From NCBI RefSeq assembly GCF_008710705.1, contig NZ_VYRZ01000002.1, positions 806,001-870,000 of the forward strand: DNA of 64,000 nt. The letters run 5' to 3'. Source of the stretch: Microbacterium radiodurans. Its GTDB lineage: Bacteria; Actinomycetota; Actinomycetes; Actinomycetales; Microbacteriaceae. Below, in pieces: positions 47,865-59,090 of this stretch. How positions within the stretch are numbered: the first letter of the stretch is position 1; every line of letters begins with the position of its first letter. The translations under genes and the position numbers were made by a program. The notes beneath the pieces are model-generated. The model had not been told where the DNA came from. It did not search any database and saw only the letters and a program-made list of their open reading frames with translations.

Positions 47865-48656
47865 TCAGTGGGTGATGAGCTTGGAGAGGAAGTCCTTCGC
47901 CCGGTCGCTCTTCGGGGAGGTGAAGAACTGCTCGGGAACGGCTTCCTCGACGATCTGCCCGTCGGCCATGAAGACGACGCGGTCGGCAGCCTTGCGGGCG
48001 AATCCCATCTCGTGCGTGACGACGATCATCGTCATCCCGTCATGGGCGAGGCCGACCATGACGTCGAGGACCTCGTTGATCATCTCGGGGTCGAGCGCGC
48101 TCGTGGGCTCGTCGAAGAGCATGACCTTCGGCTTCATCGCGAGGGCGCGCGCGATCGCGACGCGCTGCTGCTGCCCTCCCGAGAGCTGCGCGGGGAGCTT
48201 GTCGGCCTGATGTCCGACACCGACGCGGTCGAGCAGCTCGCGCGCGAGCTTGTCGGCCTCCGCCTTCTTCACGCCCTTGACCTTGATGGGGCCCAGGGTG
48301 ACGTTCTCGAGGATGGTCAGGTGAGCGAAGAGGTTGAACGACTGGAACACCATGCCGACGTCGGCACGCAGGGCGGCGAGCGCCTTGCCCTCGGACGGCA
48401 GTCGATCGCCGTCGATCGAGATCGTGCCCTCGCTGATGGTCTCGAGGCGGTTGATGGTGCGGCACAGCGTCGACTTGCCCGAGCCGGACGGACCGATCAC
48501 CACGACGACCTCGCCGCGGTTGACCGTGAGGTCGATGTCCTTCAGAGCCTGGAAGTCGCCGTAGTGCTTCTGCACGCCCTCGATCACGACGAGGGGGTCA
48601 CCGCGGCGAACCGAGATGTTCGACGTCGGCGGCGCCGGGTTTTCGGGTGTCGTCAT
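47865..48656 (-). CDS. gluA: Glutamate-type ABC transporter ATPase (GluA-like)
   Basis: The product is 263 aa from ATG 48656 ([10 protein letters not shown]); an in-frame start 12 codons upstream is unlikely. Walker [19 protein letters not shown], signature [31 protein letters not shown] and switch [10 protein letters not shown] are complete. First gene of the operon; no regulatory site stands out in the 170 bp upstream. Confidence 0.92.
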   Translation of the reverse strand: MTTPENPAPPTSNISVRRGDPLVVIEGVQKHYGDFQALKDIDLTVNRGEVVVVIGPSGSGKSTLCRTINRLETISEGTISIDGDRLPSEGKALAALRADVGMVFQSFNLFAHLTILENVTLGPIKVKGVKKAEADKLARELLDRVGVGHQADKLPAQLSGGQQQRVAIARALAMKPKVMLFDEPTSALDPEMINEVLDVMVGLAHDGMTMIVVTHEMGFARKAADRVVFMADGQIVEEAVPEQFFTSPKSDRAKDFLSKLITH

Positions 48657-48826
48657 AAAGAGCAACACTAGGAGGACGCTGAGCGTCGTCACAGCATTTG
48701 ACGTGCCGCGCCGCCGATCTGTAACAGAATCGGAACATCGCCCGCCGCCCGTGTCGAGTCGCCAGGAGTTGCGTATGGCGACCGTCCCCGATCGACGTTT
48801 CGTGGCGAGTCGAACGGAAGCGGCGG

Positions 48827-49627
48827 CTACTCCCCCGCGCGCTGCGCGAACGCCGTCTCGTACAGGCAGACGCTCGCCGCCGTCGCGAGGTTCAGCGATT
48901 CGGCGGCGCCGTAGATCGGCAGCCGCAGCGCGAGGTCGGCCTGGGCCAGCGCCTCGTCCTCCAGACCGCGAGCCTCGTTGCCGAACAGCCAGGCCGTCGG
49001 CCGGGTGAGAGCGACGCGGTTGGCGAGGAACTCGTCGCCCTTCACGTCGGCGGCGACCACCTGCATCCCGGCCTCGTGGGCACGTTCGACGGCGACCGCG
49101 AGGTCCGCCCCGACGGCGATCGGCAGGTGGAACAGCGAACCGGTCGTCGAGCGGACCACCTTCGGGTTGTACGGGTCGACGGTGCGGCCGGTCAGGACCA
49201 CGGCGTCGGCGCCGGCGGCATCCGCTGCTCTGATGATCGTGCCGAGGTTGCCGGGATCGCGGACCTCTTCGCAGATCGCCACGAGCTTCGGGCCGTTCGC
49301 GAAGACCTCCCGCACCGACGTCGGCGACTGACGGGCGACGGCGACGATGCCCTGCGGCGTCACGGTGTCGGCCATCGCCTCGAGGACGGCATCGCTCGCG
49401 AAGAGGATGTCGACCCCGGCCTCGTCGGCCGCGGCGCGCAGCTCGGGATGCCGCTCGAACGCTCCCGGGGTCGCGAACACCTCGACGAGGGTGTCGGGAC
49501 GGTAGGCCAGCGCCTCGCGCGCGGCCTGCGGGCCCTCGAGCAGGAACAGCCCGGTCTCCTGGCGCGCGCTGCGCTTGGTGAGCTTGGCGACGGCGCGGAC
49601 GCGCGGGGATCGGGGGTTCTCCAGCAC
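48827..49627 (-). CDS. SpoU/TrmH-family RNA 2'-O-methyltransferase
   Basis: The product is 266 aa. An N-terminal substrate-binding domain ([13 protein letters not shown]) precedes the knotted SPOUT domain with [21 protein letters not shown] (motif 1), LFGNEARGL (motif 2) and [22 protein letters not shown] (motif 3). It methylates a ribose in rRNA or tRNA; the target is not clear. In actinobacteria a gene of this kind commonly follows rplT, as here. Confidence 0.9.
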   Translation of the reverse strand: MLENPRSPRVRAVAKLTKRSARQETGLFLLEGPQAAREALAYRPDTLVEVFATPGAFERHPELRAAADEAGVDILFASDAVLEAMADTVTPQGIVAVARQSPTSVREVFANGPKLVAICEEVRDPGNLGTIIRAADAAGADAVVLTGRTVDPYNPKVVRSTTGSLFHLPIAVGADLAVAVERAHEAGMQVVAADVKGDEFLANRVALTRPTAWLFGNEARGLEDEALAQADLALRLPIYGAAESLNLATAASVCLYETAFAQRAGE

Positions 49628-49643
49628 GGTGTCAGCATACGGC

Positions 49644-49677
49644 GAAGGGGCGCCCTCCCTCGGGAGGACGCCCCTTC
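49644..49677 (-). terminator. Hairpin after rplT
   Basis: GAAGGGGCG (49644-49652) pairs with CGCCCCTTC (49669-49677) and inner CCTCCC/GGGAGG extend the stem with one mismatch. It lies between the rplT stop and the methyltransferase start. No U-run. Confidence 0.6.
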
Positions 49678-49696
49678 TGCAGCGTGCTTCGGGTGC

Positions 49697-50077
49697 TTAC
49701 GCCTTGGGCGCGTTCACGTCCGCGGGCAGAGCGCCCTTGGCCGTGGCGACGAGCGAGGCGAAGACGGCCGGCTCGTTGACGGCGAGCTCGGCGAGCATGC
49801 GGCGGTCGACCTGGACGCCGGCGAGGCCGAGACCCTGGATGAAGCGGTTGTACGTGATGCCGTTCTGACGAGCGGCGGCGTTGATGCGCTGGATCCAGAG
49901 GCGACGGAAGTCGCCCTTGCGCTTGCGACGGTCGCGGTACGCGTAGACGAGCGAGTGGGTGACCTGCTCCTTCGCCTTGCGGTACAGGCGCGAACGCTGT
50001 CCGCGGTAACCGGAGGCGCGTTCGAGGATGACGCGACGCTTCTTGTGGGCGTTTACTGCCCGCTTGACTCTAGCCAT
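49697..50077 (-). CDS. rplT: 50S ribosomal protein L20
   Basis: The product is 126 aa. [15 protein letters not shown] and [18 protein letters not shown] are diagnostic; the globular part contains [13 protein letters not shown] and YNRFIQGL. It binds 23S rRNA early in 50S assembly. Third gene of infC-rpmI-rplT, 31 bp after rpmI. In other bacteria L20 represses this operon; no L20-binding leader could be recognised here. Confidence 0.98.
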   Translation of the reverse strand: MARVKRAVNAHKKRRVILERASGYRGQRSRLYRKAKEQVTHSLVYAYRDRRKRKGDFRRLWIQRINAAARQNGITYNRFIQGLGLAGVQVDRRMLAELAVNEPAVFASLVATAKGALPADVNAPKA

Positions 50078-50108
50078 TTCGTTTGTTTCCTATTCGTGCG
50101 CAGCGCGC

Positions 50109-50303
50109 TCAGATGCCGAGGAGCTTCTTGGCGACCTTCGCGTCGCCGGGAGCCAGGATCTTGTCGGCCGACAGGCGGCGCGTGCGCTTGGTGGGCTTGC
50201 CTTCGAAGTTGTGGCGGAGGTTCGCCTGCTGCTTCTTGATCTTTCCGCTGCCGGTGACCTTGAAGCGCTTCTTGGCACCCGAGTGGGTCTTCTGCTTCGG
50301 CAT
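50109..50303 (-). CDS. rpmI: 50S ribosomal protein L35
   Basis: The product is 64 aa, beginning [20 protein letters not shown] and very basic. Located 44 bp after infC, in the universal infC-rpmI-rplT order. Confidence 0.97.
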   Translation of the reverse strand: MPKQKTHSGAKKRFKVTGSGKIKKQQANLRHNFEGKPTKRTRRLSADKILAPGDAKVAKKLLGI

Positions 50304-50347
50304 GTCTCTTCCTTCGTTGTGTATCCCGCGCGGCGGGAGTCTGGGGG

Positions 50348-50977
<630 letters not shown>

Positions 50978-51189
50978 GTGCGGAACTCCTGTTCGTGCGG
51001 TGGTGGCCACCGGGACGCGAGGACGCGACCCGGGCGGAAGAGCATCGCATCCACCCCGCACGACGCACGAGCGTCGGCATTCGTGTTCCGCACCCTGGCT
51101 ACTCCGGCCGAGACGAGTCGGACGGAGCGGAGTGCGTGACCCGGTAGCCTGGAACGGCAAGCGCGGGTGGGATGTGATCCTCTTTCGAT

Positions 51190-51208
51190 CCGGAGTAGAA
51201 CACTCCGG
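51190..51208. other. Small perfect hairpin in the infC/DUF1844 divergent region
   Basis: CCGGAGT-AGAAC-ACTCCGG (7-bp arms) lies about 210 bp upstream of the infC start and 30 bp upstream of the DUF1844 start. It could be in the 5' leader of either transcript or an operator; the role is unknown. Confidence 0.4.
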
Positions 51209-51237
51209 TGCCCGCACAGTCTAGCAGAGAGCGACAC

Positions 51238-51642
51238 GTGGACACGAACCCCGCCGACACCAGCAGCTTCACCGACGACGAGGCACGTCGTCAGCGGTGG
51301 GAGGAGCAGGAGCGCGCCGCTTCCGCCGCCACCCGCGACATCGCCGACGTCCCGGCGGTCGAGGTCATCACCACGGCCGCCGTGCACCTCATGAGTGCCG
51401 CCGCCGTCAAGGTCGGCCTCGCGGACGACCCCGCGACGCAGCTCGACCTCGACGAGGCCCGGAAGCTCATCAACGCCCTCGCCGGCCTCATCACCGCCGG
51501 CGCCCCCGAGATCAGCGACATGCACGCCCGCTCGCTCCGCGACGGCCTGCGCTCGCTCCAGCTCGCCTTCCGCGAAGCCTCGACGATTCCCGACCCGATC
51601 GGCAAGGGCCCCGGCGAGAAGCTCACCGGCCCGGTCACCTGA
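51238..51642 (+). CDS. DUF1844 protein
   Basis: The product is 134 aa from GTG 51238. The pattern AAVHLMSAAAVKVGL, LDLDEARKLINALAGL and LRSLQLAFREAS is that of DUF1844 proteins, small helical proteins of unknown function found divergent to infC in many actinobacteria. The GTG is preceded by AGAGAG about 7 nt upstream. Confidence 0.8.
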   Translation: MDTNPADTSSFTDDEARRQRWEEQERAASAATRDIADVPAVEVITTAAVHLMSAAAVKVGLADDPATQLDLDEARKLINALAGLITAGAPEISDMHARSLRDGLRSLQLAFREASTIPDPIGKGPGEKLTGPVT

Positions 51643-51666
51643 CCCGCCTCAGTCCGCGCCACCCCG

Positions 51667-51689
51667 CCCAGCCCGCGTCGCGGGCTGGG
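51667..51689. terminator. Bidirectional hairpin between convergent genes
   Basis: CCCAGCCCGCG (51667-51677) and CGCGGGCTGGG (51679-51689) are perfect 11-bp arms around one central base. It sits between the convergent DUF1844 and SseB-like stops, serving both. Confidence 0.65.
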
Positions 51690-51700
51690 GAAGGAGGGGG

Positions 51701-52495
51701 TCAGGAGCCGCGGACGAGCTTCACGGTCAGCGAGTCGACCAGCACGGCGATGCGATCGTCGGCGGCCCACCGGGTCGCGAGCCGCGACAGCACGGCGTCG
51801 AGCTCGCCGGCATCCAATCCGTCGATGAGGTGCAGGCGCACGACGAGCTCCGGGCCGCGCATCCGCGCGTCGGGGTCACCGGCGGCGACCGAGAGGTCGA
51901 GCACCGCGAGCTCTCCCCCGATGCTGGCCTGCAGCGCGGTGTAGACCTCGGGCGATGTCGGAGCCGGCTCCCACGTGTGCCCCTGCCCGATCGCCCACAC
52001 GGCCGGGCGGCGAACGACGAACTCGGTCTCCGATCCCGGGTCGATCACGATGAGGTCGGTGTCGTCGGATGCCGCGGCCATCGCCGTGCGGACGCCGTCC
52101 GCCGGCACCGGGCGCGCCACGGGGTCCCAGCGCGACAGTGCTCCGACCGAGGTGAACACCGGCAGGACCCGTCGCCCGTCGGGAGCGGCGACCGTGACGA
52201 TGGAGAGCTCCTGCGTCTTGTCGACGCGCAGCCCCGTCGGCCCCACCCCCTCATCGCCCTTCTCGGGCACCAGCGGGATCAGCAGCCGAGCGGAGCGGTA
52301 CGCCTCGACGACGGCCGCCGCGTCACCCGATCCCGCACGGAAGGCGAGCAGAGCAGCGAGCAGCGCCGGGTCGGCCGATCCGTCGTCGCCGGAGTGCGGG
52401 TTCGACTCGAAGCTGCGCCCCTCCCAGGGAACGCCCGCCGAATCTCCGGCCCGCTCCGCGGAGTGGCCGCAGGAGTCCTCAGGCTCCGGCGACAT
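51701..52495 (-). CDS. SseB-family protein
   Basis: The product is 264 aa; ATG 52495 lies 16 bp inside the hisA end, suggesting coupling. [36 protein letters not shown] and [13 protein letters not shown] match SseB N-terminal domains. Function in actinobacteria is unknown. Its place after hisA is common in Microbacteriaceae-like genomes (recollection). Confidence 0.75.
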   Translation of the reverse strand: MSPEPEDSCGHSAERAGDSAGVPWEGRSFESNPHSGDDGSADPALLAALLAFRAGSGDAAAVVEAYRSARLLIPLVPEKGDEGVGPTGLRVDKTQELSIVTVAAPDGRRVLPVFTSVGALSRWDPVARPVPADGVRTAMAAASDDTDLIVIDPGSETEFVVRRPAVWAIGQGHTWEPAPTSPEVYTALQASIGGELAVLDLSVAAGDPDARMRGPELVVRLHLIDGLDAGELDAVLSRLATRWAADDRIAVLVDSLTVKLVRGS

Positions 52496-53225
52496 CCAGG
52501 GCCTCTGCCAGCGTGAAGGCACCGGCGTAGAGCGCCTTGCCCACGATGGCCCCCTCGACGCCGAGCGGCACGAGCTCGCGCAGCGCCGCGATGTCGTCGA
52601 GGCTCGAGATGCCGCCGGATGCGACGACGGGCTTGGGGGTGCGTGCCGTCAACTCGCGGAGCAGCTCGAGGTTCGGCCCCTGCAGGGTGCCGTCCTTCGT
52701 GACGTCGGTGACGACGTATCGGGTGCACCCGGCGTCCTCGAGGCGCTCCAGCACGTCCCACAGGTCGCCGCCGTCGCGCGTCCAGCCGCGAGCCGCGAGC
52801 GTCGTGCCGCGCACGTCGAGGCCCACGGCGATCGCGTCGCCGTAGCGGCCGATGACGTCGGCCGCCCATTCGGGGTTCTCGAGGGCCGCCGTGCCGAGGT
52901 TGATGCGCGACGCGCCGCTCTCGAGGGCCGCCTCGAGGGTCGCGTCGTCGCGGATGCCGCCGGAGAGCTCGATCTGCACGCCCTTGACCTGCTTGATGAC
53001 CTTGCGGAGCACCGCTGCGTTGTTCCCGCGGCCGAAGGCGGCGTCGAGGTCGACGAGATGGATCCACTGCGCGCCCTGCTTCGCCCAGGCGAGGGCGGCC
53101 TCGACGGGGTCGCCGTAGCTGGTCTCGCTGCCGGCCTCCCCCTGGGTCAGCCGCACGGCCTTGCCGTCGGCGACGTCGACGGCGGGCAGGAGGATCAGTT
53201 CGGGCGTGGACGCGAAGTCGTTCAT
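52479..53225 (-). CDS. hisA: ProFAR isomerase HisA / PriA
   Basis: The product is 248 aa from ATG 53225 ([21 protein letters not shown]). A TIM barrel with [15 protein letters not shown] (catalytic Asp), [31 protein letters not shown] (second catalytic Asp) and [12 protein letters not shown]. In many actinobacteria this enzyme (PriA) also serves tryptophan synthesis as TrpF; whether a separate trpF exists cannot be seen. Confidence 0.95.
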   Translation of the reverse strand: MNDFASTPELILLPAVDVADGKAVRLTQGEAGSETSYGDPVEAALAWAKQGAQWIHLVDLDAAFGRGNNAAVLRKVIKQVKGVQIELSGGIRDDATLEAALESGASRINLGTAALENPEWAADVIGRYGDAIAVGLDVRGTTLAARGWTRDGGDLWDVLERLEDAGCTRYVVTDVTKDGTLQGPNLELLRELTARTPKPVVASGGISSLDDIAALRELVPLGVEGAIVGKALYAGAFTLAEALDVAGA

Positions 53226-53283
53226 CACATTCCAGGGGTGGGTCGGGATGTGCGCTCGTCCGCGCGAGCACACCAGAGGGAGA

Positions 53284-53952
53284 CTAGTGGCGGGGCAGGC
53301 CGTCGATCCAATTGGAGAGGAGTCGGATGCCTGCCGCGCCCGACTTCTCGGGGTGGAACTGCGTGGCCGACAGCGGTCCGTTCTCGACAGCCGCGAGGAA
53401 GGGAGCGCCGTAGTCGCACCACGTCAGCACGGGTTCGGCGAAGGGCTTCATGACCTCGAGATCCCACTGCTGGGCACCGTAGGAGTGGACGAAGTAGAAG
53501 CGCTCGTCCTCGAGCCCCGCGAACAGTGCGGAGCCGGGACCCGATCGAACGGTGTTCCAGCCCATGTGCGGCAGGACCGGCGCGTCGAGCTCGGTCACCG
53601 CGCCCGGCCATTGACCGAGACCCGCCGCATCCTGACCGCGCTCGACACCGTGCTCGAAGAGCACCTGCATCCCGACGCAGATGCCGAGCACCGGGCGACC
53701 GCCGGCCAGCCGGCGCTCGATCAGCTCGTGCCCGCGGCTGGCCCGCAGCGCGTCCATGACGGCGCTGAACGCTCCGACACCGGGAACGACGAGCCCGTCG
53801 GCGTCGGCGATGAGTCCGCGGTCCGAGGTGAGCCGCGCATCGGCACCGGCGGCGGCGAGGGCCTTGACGGCCGAGTGCACGTTGCCCGACCCGTAGTCGA
53901 GCACCGCGACGAGCGGCGCTGCGCCGGCCGGCTTCTCAGCGCCGGAGGTCAT
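53284..53952 (-). CDS. hisH: Imidazole glycerol phosphate synthase, glutaminase subunit
   Basis: The product is 222 aa. The class I glutamine amidotransferase triad is seen: Cys in [12 protein letters not shown], His and Glu in QFHPEKSG. It supplies ammonia to HisF (not in window) for imidazole ring closure. ATG 53952 overlaps the hisB stop (ATGA). Confidence 0.95.
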   Translation of the reverse strand: MTSGAEKPAGAAPLVAVLDYGSGNVHSAVKALAAAGADARLTSDRGLIADADGLVVPGVGAFSAVMDALRASRGHELIERRLAGGRPVLGICVGMQVLFEHGVERGQDAAGLGQWPGAVTELDAPVLPHMGWNTVRSGPGSALFAGLEDERFYFVHSYGAQQWDLEVMKPFAEPVLTWCDYGAPFLAAVENGPLSATQFHPEKSGAAGIRLLSNWIDGLPRH

Positions 53953-54554
53953 AGGGCGCCCTTCGTGCTCGGGATGCCGTCCACGAGCGGATCGAGCGCC
54001 TTCGCCTGTCGGAGGGCACGCGCGAACGCCTTGTACTCGGCTTCGGCGATGTGGTGGGGGTCGCGGCCGCCGAGGACGCGGACGTGGACCGTCAGTCCCG
54101 CGTTGAATGCGATCGCCTCGAACGAGTGGCGCACGAGCGATCCGGTGAAGTGCCCGCCGATGAGGTGATGCTCGTAGCCGGCGGGCTCGCCCGTGTGCAC
54201 GAGATACGGGCGACCGCTGATGTCCACGACGGCCTGTGCGAGCGCCTCGTCGAGCGGCACGAGCGCGTCGCCGTACCGCGAGATGCCCGACTTGTCACCG
54301 AGTGCGGCGCGCAGCGCCTGGCCGAGCACGATTGCCACGTCCTCGACTGTGTGGTGCGCGTCGATGTGCGTGTCGCCGCTCGCTCGGACGGTGAGATCGG
54401 TCAGCGAGTGCTTCGCGAACGCCGTCAGCAGATGATCGAAGAACGGCACCGTCGTGTCGATGGTGCTCGCTCCCGTACCGTCGAGATCGAGCTCCAGTTC
54501 GACGGTCGATTCGCTCGTGGTGCGGCGGATGCTGGCCGTGCGGGGGCTCGTCAT
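53949..54554 (-). CDS. hisB: Imidazoleglycerol-phosphate dehydratase
   Basis: The product is 201 aa. The two metal-binding repeats [16 protein letters not shown] and EYKAFARAL with PHHIAEAEY are diagnostic, and [12 protein letters not shown] is present. Single-function form without a phosphatase domain. Overlaps hisC and hisH by 4 bp. Confidence 0.96.
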   Translation of the reverse strand: MTSPRTASIRRTTSESTVELELDLDGTGASTIDTTVPFFDHLLTAFAKHSLTDLTVRASGDTHIDAHHTVEDVAIVLGQALRAALGDKSGISRYGDALVPLDEALAQAVVDISGRPYLVHTGEPAGYEHHLIGGHFTGSLVRHSFEAIAFNAGLTVHVRVLGGRDPHHIAEAEYKAFARALRQAKALDPLVDGIPSTKGAL

Positions 54555-55645
54555 ACCCCCGAGTCTATCGAGGCCATGGCCTCGAGGAACGCGGTCGTCT
54601 CCTCTTCCGTACCCGCGGTCACGCGCAGCGCGTGCGGGATGCCGACGTCGCGGATGAGGATGCCGCGGTCGTACAGCGCCTGCCACGTGGCGCGCGGATC
54701 GTCCACCCCGGCGAAGAGGACGAAGTTCGTCCAGCTCTCGTAGGCGCGGTAGCCGAGGGCGTCGAGGGTCGCCGACATGCGGTCGCGCTGCGCGACGATC
54801 TCGTCGACCATCCGCAGCATCGTCGCCGAGTGCGAGAGCGCTGCGGTCGCGGCCGCCTGCGTGAGGGCGCTGAGGTGGTAGGGCAGGCGCACGAGCCGGA
54901 GCGCGTCGATGAGCGCCGGATCCGCGGCGAGGTAGCCGACGCGGGCGCCGGCGAAGGCGAACGCCTTGCTCATCGTGCGCGAGACGACGAGGCGTTCGCG
55001 TTCGCCGAGGAGCGTCACGGCCGACGGGCTCTCGTGGGGGGCGAACTCCTGATACGCCTCGTCGACGATGACGATCCCGTCGGTGGCGTCGTAGACGGCG
55101 GCGATGACGTCGAGCCCGAGCGGCGTGCCGGTCGGGTTGTTCGGTGCGCACAGGAAGACGACGTCGGGCCGAGCCGCGGCGACCTGCTCGGCAGCCGATT
55201 CGGCGTCGAGGCTGAAGTCCGGATTGCGCGTGCCGGCCACGTACTGCGCGCCGGTCGCCCGGGTCAGCAGCGGGTACATCGAATACGTCGGGCCGAACCC
55301 GAGGGCGGTGCGGCCGGGGCCGGCGAACGCCTGGAGCAGGTGCTGCAGCACTTCGTTCGAGCCGTTCGCCGCCCAGATGCGGTCGGGCGTGAGACCGTGC
55401 CCCAGGTAATCGGCGAACGACTCGCGCAGCTGCGTGAACTCCCGGTCGGGGTAGCGGTTCACCTCGCGCAGGGCACGAGCGATCGAGTCGAGGATGTCGT
55501 CGGCGACCTCCTCGGGCACCGGGTGCGTGTTCTCGTTGACGTTCAGCGCCACCGGCAGCGGCGCCTGCGGTGCGCCGTAGGGCGTCAGACCGCGCAGGTC
55601 GTCTCGGAGGGGCAGATCGTCCAGACTCGGGCTCATCCCACCCAT
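54551..55645 (-). CDS. hisC: Histidinol-phosphate aminotransferase
   Basis: The product is 364 aa (or 361 if ATG 55636 is used). Fold type I PLP enzyme: [46 protein letters not shown] and the PLP lysine in [17 protein letters not shown]. First gene in the hisC-B-H-A run here; hisD is not adjacent. Confidence 0.95.
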   Translation of the reverse strand: MGGMSPSLDDLPLRDDLRGLTPYGAPQAPLPVALNVNENTHPVPEEVADDILDSIARALREVNRYPDREFTQLRESFADYLGHGLTPDRIWAANGSNEVLQHLLQAFAGPGRTALGFGPTYSMYPLLTRATGAQYVAGTRNPDFSLDAESAAEQVAAARPDVVFLCAPNNPTGTPLGLDVIAAVYDATDGIVIVDEAYQEFAPHESPSAVTLLGERERLVVSRTMSKAFAFAGARVGYLAADPALIDALRLVRLPYHLSALTQAAATAALSHSATMLRMVDEIVAQRDRMSATLDALGYRAYESWTNFVLFAGVDDPRATWQALYDRGILIRDVGIPHALRVTAGTEEETTAFLEAMASIDSGV

Positions 55646-55714
55646 GCTAGGCGTGCTGCGGCATCCGTCGTCCCTCCCGCGGACCGCCGAGGATGCCGTC
55701 GCGCGGTCGGCAGG

Positions 55715-56065
55715 TCAGGATGCCGCGTACTCGGCCGGGATGGCCAGGGTCTGACCCGCGTCGAGCTGGCCCGAACCGAGCGCATTGAGCCGGATGATCG
55801 CGTCGACCACGTCGCGGGGATCGGCCTGCGGCGCGACCTGCTCGGCGATGGCCCAGAGCGAGTCGCCGGACATCACGGTGACGGTCTCGAACGTGCCGAC
55901 GGGGGCACCGGCGTCGCCGGAGGCGAGCGCGCCTCCGCCCGAGATGACCGCGAACCCGACGGCCGCGACGACCGGCAGCGCCGCGATGGACGCGACGACC
56001 CGGCGGCCGCGCACGGTGAGGCGGAGGCGGGTGGCGGGTGCGACGGATGCGGTGCTGCTGTTCAT
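55715..56065 (-). CDS. LysM protein divergent from lexA (YneA-like cell-division inhibitor candidate)
   Basis: The product is 116 aa: a short cytoplasmic N-terminus, one hydrophobic helix (about 24-46), then an extracellular LysM domain (TVMSGDSLWAIAEQV...LNALGSGQLDAGQTLAIP). Small membrane LysM proteins next to lexA are SOS-induced division inhibitors in Gram-positives (YneA; DivS in corynebacteria), so this is the likely role. The two start codons are about 250 bp apart on opposite strands, sharing a region with SOS-box-like sites. Confidence 0.7.
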   Translation of the reverse strand: MNSSTASVAPATRLRLTVRGRRVVASIAALPVVAAVGFAVISGGGALASGDAGAPVGTFETVTVMSGDSLWAIAEQVAPQADPRDVVDAIIRLNALGSGQLDAGQTLAIPAEYAAS

Positions 56066-56125
56066 GGCTTCTCCTCTGGAGCGGTGGGAAGTTCGCCCCC
56101 GCCTCCGGCCGGGGAGGACGGGGAG

Positions 56126-56167
56126 CGAACTTCTCTTCCGAAGATAGATTCGATATTGTCGACTGTC
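56126..56167. promoter_or_regulatory. SOS-box-like sites between LysM gene and lexA
   Basis: CGAACTTCTCTTCC (56126-56139) matches the actinobacterial LexA consensus CGAAC-N4-GTTCG in the first half and 3 of 5 bases in the second. TTCGATATTGTCGA follows at about 56149-56162 as a second degenerate palindrome. The position between divergent SOS-type genes supports LexA binding; both matches are imperfect. Confidence 0.42.
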
Positions 56168-56318
56168 AAGGGGGGCCGTGCTCGGAACCCGATCGAAGAC
56201 GACACGCGGGAGCTTCCGCGTCGGCGCCGTCGGATCGGACTACGTTTTCGACAAGCCACAGCCCATCACCAACCTCCGACATCGGTCTCGGAGGGGGCGG
56301 AACGACAGGAGAATCCGG

Positions 56319-56984
56319 ATGAGCGACAAGCCGCAGACACGGCGACGCAAGAGTCTGAGCGACAAGCAGCTCGCCATCCTCGAGGTGATCCAGCGCGCGA
56401 TCGCCCGCAACGGGTATCCGCCGAGCATGCGCGAGATCGGCGACGCCGTGGGGCTCAAGTCGCTCTCGAGCGTCACCCATCAGCTCAATCAGCTCGAGCT
56501 GAGCGGCTACCTGCGCCGCGACCCCGGCAAGACCCGAGCGATGGAGGTGCTCATCGACCTCCCCGGCACCGCTGCGGAGAACCCGGCCGATGCCGCGCCC
56601 GCGCTCGGCGACGCAGCGCTCGTGCCGCTGGTCGGCCGCATCGCCGCCGGCGTGCCGATCACGGCCGACCAGCAGGTCGAGGAGATCTTCCCGCTCCCCC
56701 GGCAGCTCGTGGGCAAGGGCGAGCTTTTCATGCTGAAGGTCTCCGGCGACTCGATGATCGACGCGGCCATCTGCGACGGCGACTGGGTGGTCGTCCGATC
56801 CCAGTCCATCGCCGACAACGGCGAGATCGTCGCGGCGATGCTCGACGGCGAGGCGACGGTGAAGACCCTGCGCCAGCGCGACGGTCACACGTGGCTGCTC
56901 CCCCGCAACTCCGCCTTCGAGCCGATCCTCGGCGACGACGCCGTCGTGCTCGGAAAGGTCGTCGCGGTCCTCCGCGCCGTCTGA
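56319..56984 (+). CDS. lexA: LexA repressor
   Basis: The product is 221 aa from ATG 56319, with AGGAG 8 nt upstream. Winged helix: [29 protein letters not shown] (recognition helix); cleavage site Ala-Gly in GRIAAGVP; catalytic Ser in SGDSMID and Lys in TVKTLRQR. RecA-stimulated self-cleavage derepresses the SOS regulon. Open frame extends further upstream but without family similarity. Confidence 0.96.
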   Translation: MSDKPQTRRRKSLSDKQLAILEVIQRAIARNGYPPSMREIGDAVGLKSLSSVTHQLNQLELSGYLRRDPGKTRAMEVLIDLPGTAAENPADAAPALGDAALVPLVGRIAAGVPITADQQVEEIFPLPRQLVGKGELFMLKVSGDSMIDAAICDGDWVVVRSQSIADNGEIVAAMLDGEATVKTLRQRDGHTWLLPRNSAFEPILGDDAVVLGKVVAVLRAV

Positions 56985-57021
56985 TCCGCGACGTTCGCGA
57001 GGCCTCGCGTACCGTGGCGGT

Positions 57022-58947
57022 ATGCCCGAGCAGCTTCCCTACGGTTCCTGGCCCTCTCCGCTCACCGCCGCGTGGGCGAGCGCGTCCGCGCTGCGCCTCG
57101 ACGGCGCGGCGTTCGTCGGCGACGAGATCTGGTGGGGCGAGTCGCTGCCCGACGAGGCCGGTCGTGTCGCGGTCATGCGTCGGCGCGCGGACGGGTCGAG
57201 CGAGGTCGTGCTCCCGGCACCCGCGAACGCCCGGTCGCGGGTGCACGAGTACGGCGGCGGGGCGTGGACGGTGTCGGACGACGGCATCCTCTACTTCGTC
57301 GACAAGTCCGACCAGCGCGTGCGCCGGCTGCGACCCGGCGGCGAGGCCGAGGCCCTGACTCCGGACGAGGCGGGGACGCACTTCGGAGGTCTCCGGTGGC
57401 AGCGGGGCACGCTGCTGGCGGTGCGCGAGCGCGAGCGAGACGGCGCCTCGCCCGAACGCCACATCGTCGCCATCGCGACGCGCTCGGACGACGCAGCGGA
57501 CACCACCGGCGACGCCTCGCCGGTTACCGTGGTGGCCGGCGGCAGCGACTTCCTCGCCCAGCCGGCGCTGTCGCCCGACGGCGCACAGCTGGCCTGGGTC
57601 GCGTGGGACCACCCCGACATGCCGTGGGACCGCACGCGCGTGCGCGTGGCACGCATGGGAGACCCGGCATCCGCTCGCGACATCACGGACGGGGCGACCG
57701 CGGCGCTGCAGCCGGAATGGGTGTCGGACGACGAGCTCCTGCTCCTCGACGAGCCCACCGGCCGGTGGAACGTCTACCGCCTCGACGCGAACGGGCACGA
57801 CGCGGCTGAAGCCGTCTCGCCCGCGGACGCCGACACCGGCGGCGGGCTGTGGGTGCTCGGCACGCGCTGGTACGCGCCGCTTGCCGACGGGCGCATCCTC
57901 GCGGTGCGCACGCACGGCTCCGATGAGCTCGTCCTGATCGATCCCTCGGGACGCGCCGTTCCGCTGCCGTTCCCCGCGACGTCGCGGGTGCAGATCGAGG
58001 ACGTCGCGAACGGACGTGCACTGGTGAGCGGTTCGGCTCCCGGCGCCGCCGGCCTGTGGACCGTCGACCTCGCCGACGGCTCGGTGAGCGCCGTACGCGG
58101 CGGAGCGCCCGACATCGACGACGCGTGGATCCCCCATGCGCGCCAGCTCACGGTCGACGGTCCGCACGGGCCGGTGCACGCCTTCGCGTACCCGCCGACG
58201 AATCCGGATGCCGTCGGCGACGCCGGTGAGCTGCCGCCCTATCTCGTGTGGGTGCACGGCGGGCCGACGGCGCACGTCGGCGGCACGGCCGACAGCAAGA
58301 TCGCGTACTTCACGAGCCGCGGCATCGGCGTGCTCGATGTGAACTACGGCGGCTCGACGGGATACGGCCGGTCGTACCGCGATCGACTGAAGGGCCAGTG
58401 GGGCGTCGTCGACGTGGACGACGTCGCCGCCGCCGCCCGCGGGCTCTCCGACGAGGGGCTCGCCGACGGCGCGCGGCTCGCGATCGAAGGCGGTTCCGCC
58501 GGCGGCTGGACGGTGCTGGCGGCCCTCGTGAGCACCGACGTGTTCGGCGCGGGGATCTCCCGCTACGGCGTCGGTGATGCCCGGGCGCTGGCGGCCGAGA
58601 CGCACGACTTCGAGGCCCGTTACCTCGATGGGCTCATCGGCCCGCTGCCCGAGGCCGAGGACGTCTACATCGAGCGCTCACCGCTCAGCCGGCCCGAGCG
58701 GTTCCGGGTCCCGCTGCTGCTCCTGCAGGGCGACGAGGATGCCGTCGTGCCGCCCGCCCAGGCCGAGGCGATCCGCGACGCCCTCGTGGCCCAGGGCGTG
58801 CCCCACGCCTACGTCCTCTACGCGGGCGAAGGCCACGGGTTCCGGCGGACGGAAACGGTCGTGCACGCCCTCGAGAGCGAGCTCGCCTTCCTCGGTCGGG
58901 TCTTCGGCTTCGCGACACCCGGCGTGGCCCCGATCGAGCTCGACTGA
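57022..58947 (+). CDS. S9-family prolyl oligopeptidase-like peptidase
   Basis: The product is 641 aa. An N-terminal beta-propeller of about 370 residues (repeated D-G-x-x-L/W strands) precedes an alpha/beta-hydrolase domain with VHGGPTAHVGG, the nucleophile in EGGSAGGWTVLAAL, Asp in GDEDAVVPPAQA and His in GEGHGFRR. It would cleave short peptides; no signal peptide, so cytoplasmic. GC-rich, native codon use. It lies 37 bp after lexA but an SOS link is not implied. Confidence 0.9.
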   Translation: MPEQLPYGSWPSPLTAAWASASALRLDGAAFVGDEIWWGESLPDEAGRVAVMRRRADGSSEVVLPAPANARSRVHEYGGGAWTVSDDGILYFVDKSDQRVRRLRPGGEAEALTPDEAGTHFGGLRWQRGTLLAVRERERDGASPERHIVAIATRSDDAADTTGDASPVTVVAGGSDFLAQPALSPDGAQLAWVAWDHPDMPWDRTRVRVARMGDPASARDITDGATAALQPEWVSDDELLLLDEPTGRWNVYRLDANGHDAAEAVSPADADTGGGLWVLGTRWYAPLADGRILAVRTHGSDELVLIDPSGRAVPLPFPATSRVQIEDVANGRALVSGSAPGAAGLWTVDLADGSVSAVRGGAPDIDDAWIPHARQLTVDGPHGPVHAFAYPPTNPDAVGDAGELPPYLVWVHGGPTAHVGGTADSKIAYFTSRGIGVLDVNYGGSTGYGRSYRDRLKGQWGVVDVDDVAAAARGLSDEGLADGARLAIEGGSAGGWTVLAALVSTDVFGAGISRYGVGDARALAAETHDFEARYLDGLIGPLPEAEDVYIERSPLSRPERFRVPLLLLQGDEDAVVPPAQAEAIRDALVAQGVPHAYVLYAGEGHGFRRTETVVHALESELAFLGRVFGFATPGVAPIELD

Positions 58948-58977
58948 CCCCGCGCCCCACCGACCGCGATACGTCTG

Positions 58978-59042
58978 TCGGGTCGGTGGTGCTGGTGAGG
59001 CTCGCTCGGCTCACGAAGGCACCATCAGCACCACCGGCCCGA
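58978..59042. terminator. Long hairpin between convergent S9 peptidase and hflX
   Basis: TCGGGTCGGTGGTGCTG (58978-58994) pairs with CAGCACCACCGGCCCGA (59026-59042) with one mismatch; the loop is about 31 nt. Located between convergent stops, likely ending both transcripts. Confidence 0.65.
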
Positions 59043-59090
59043 CGGATGTATCCGCGGGACCGCGGCGCGCCGCGACGCCCGGGGCACTCC

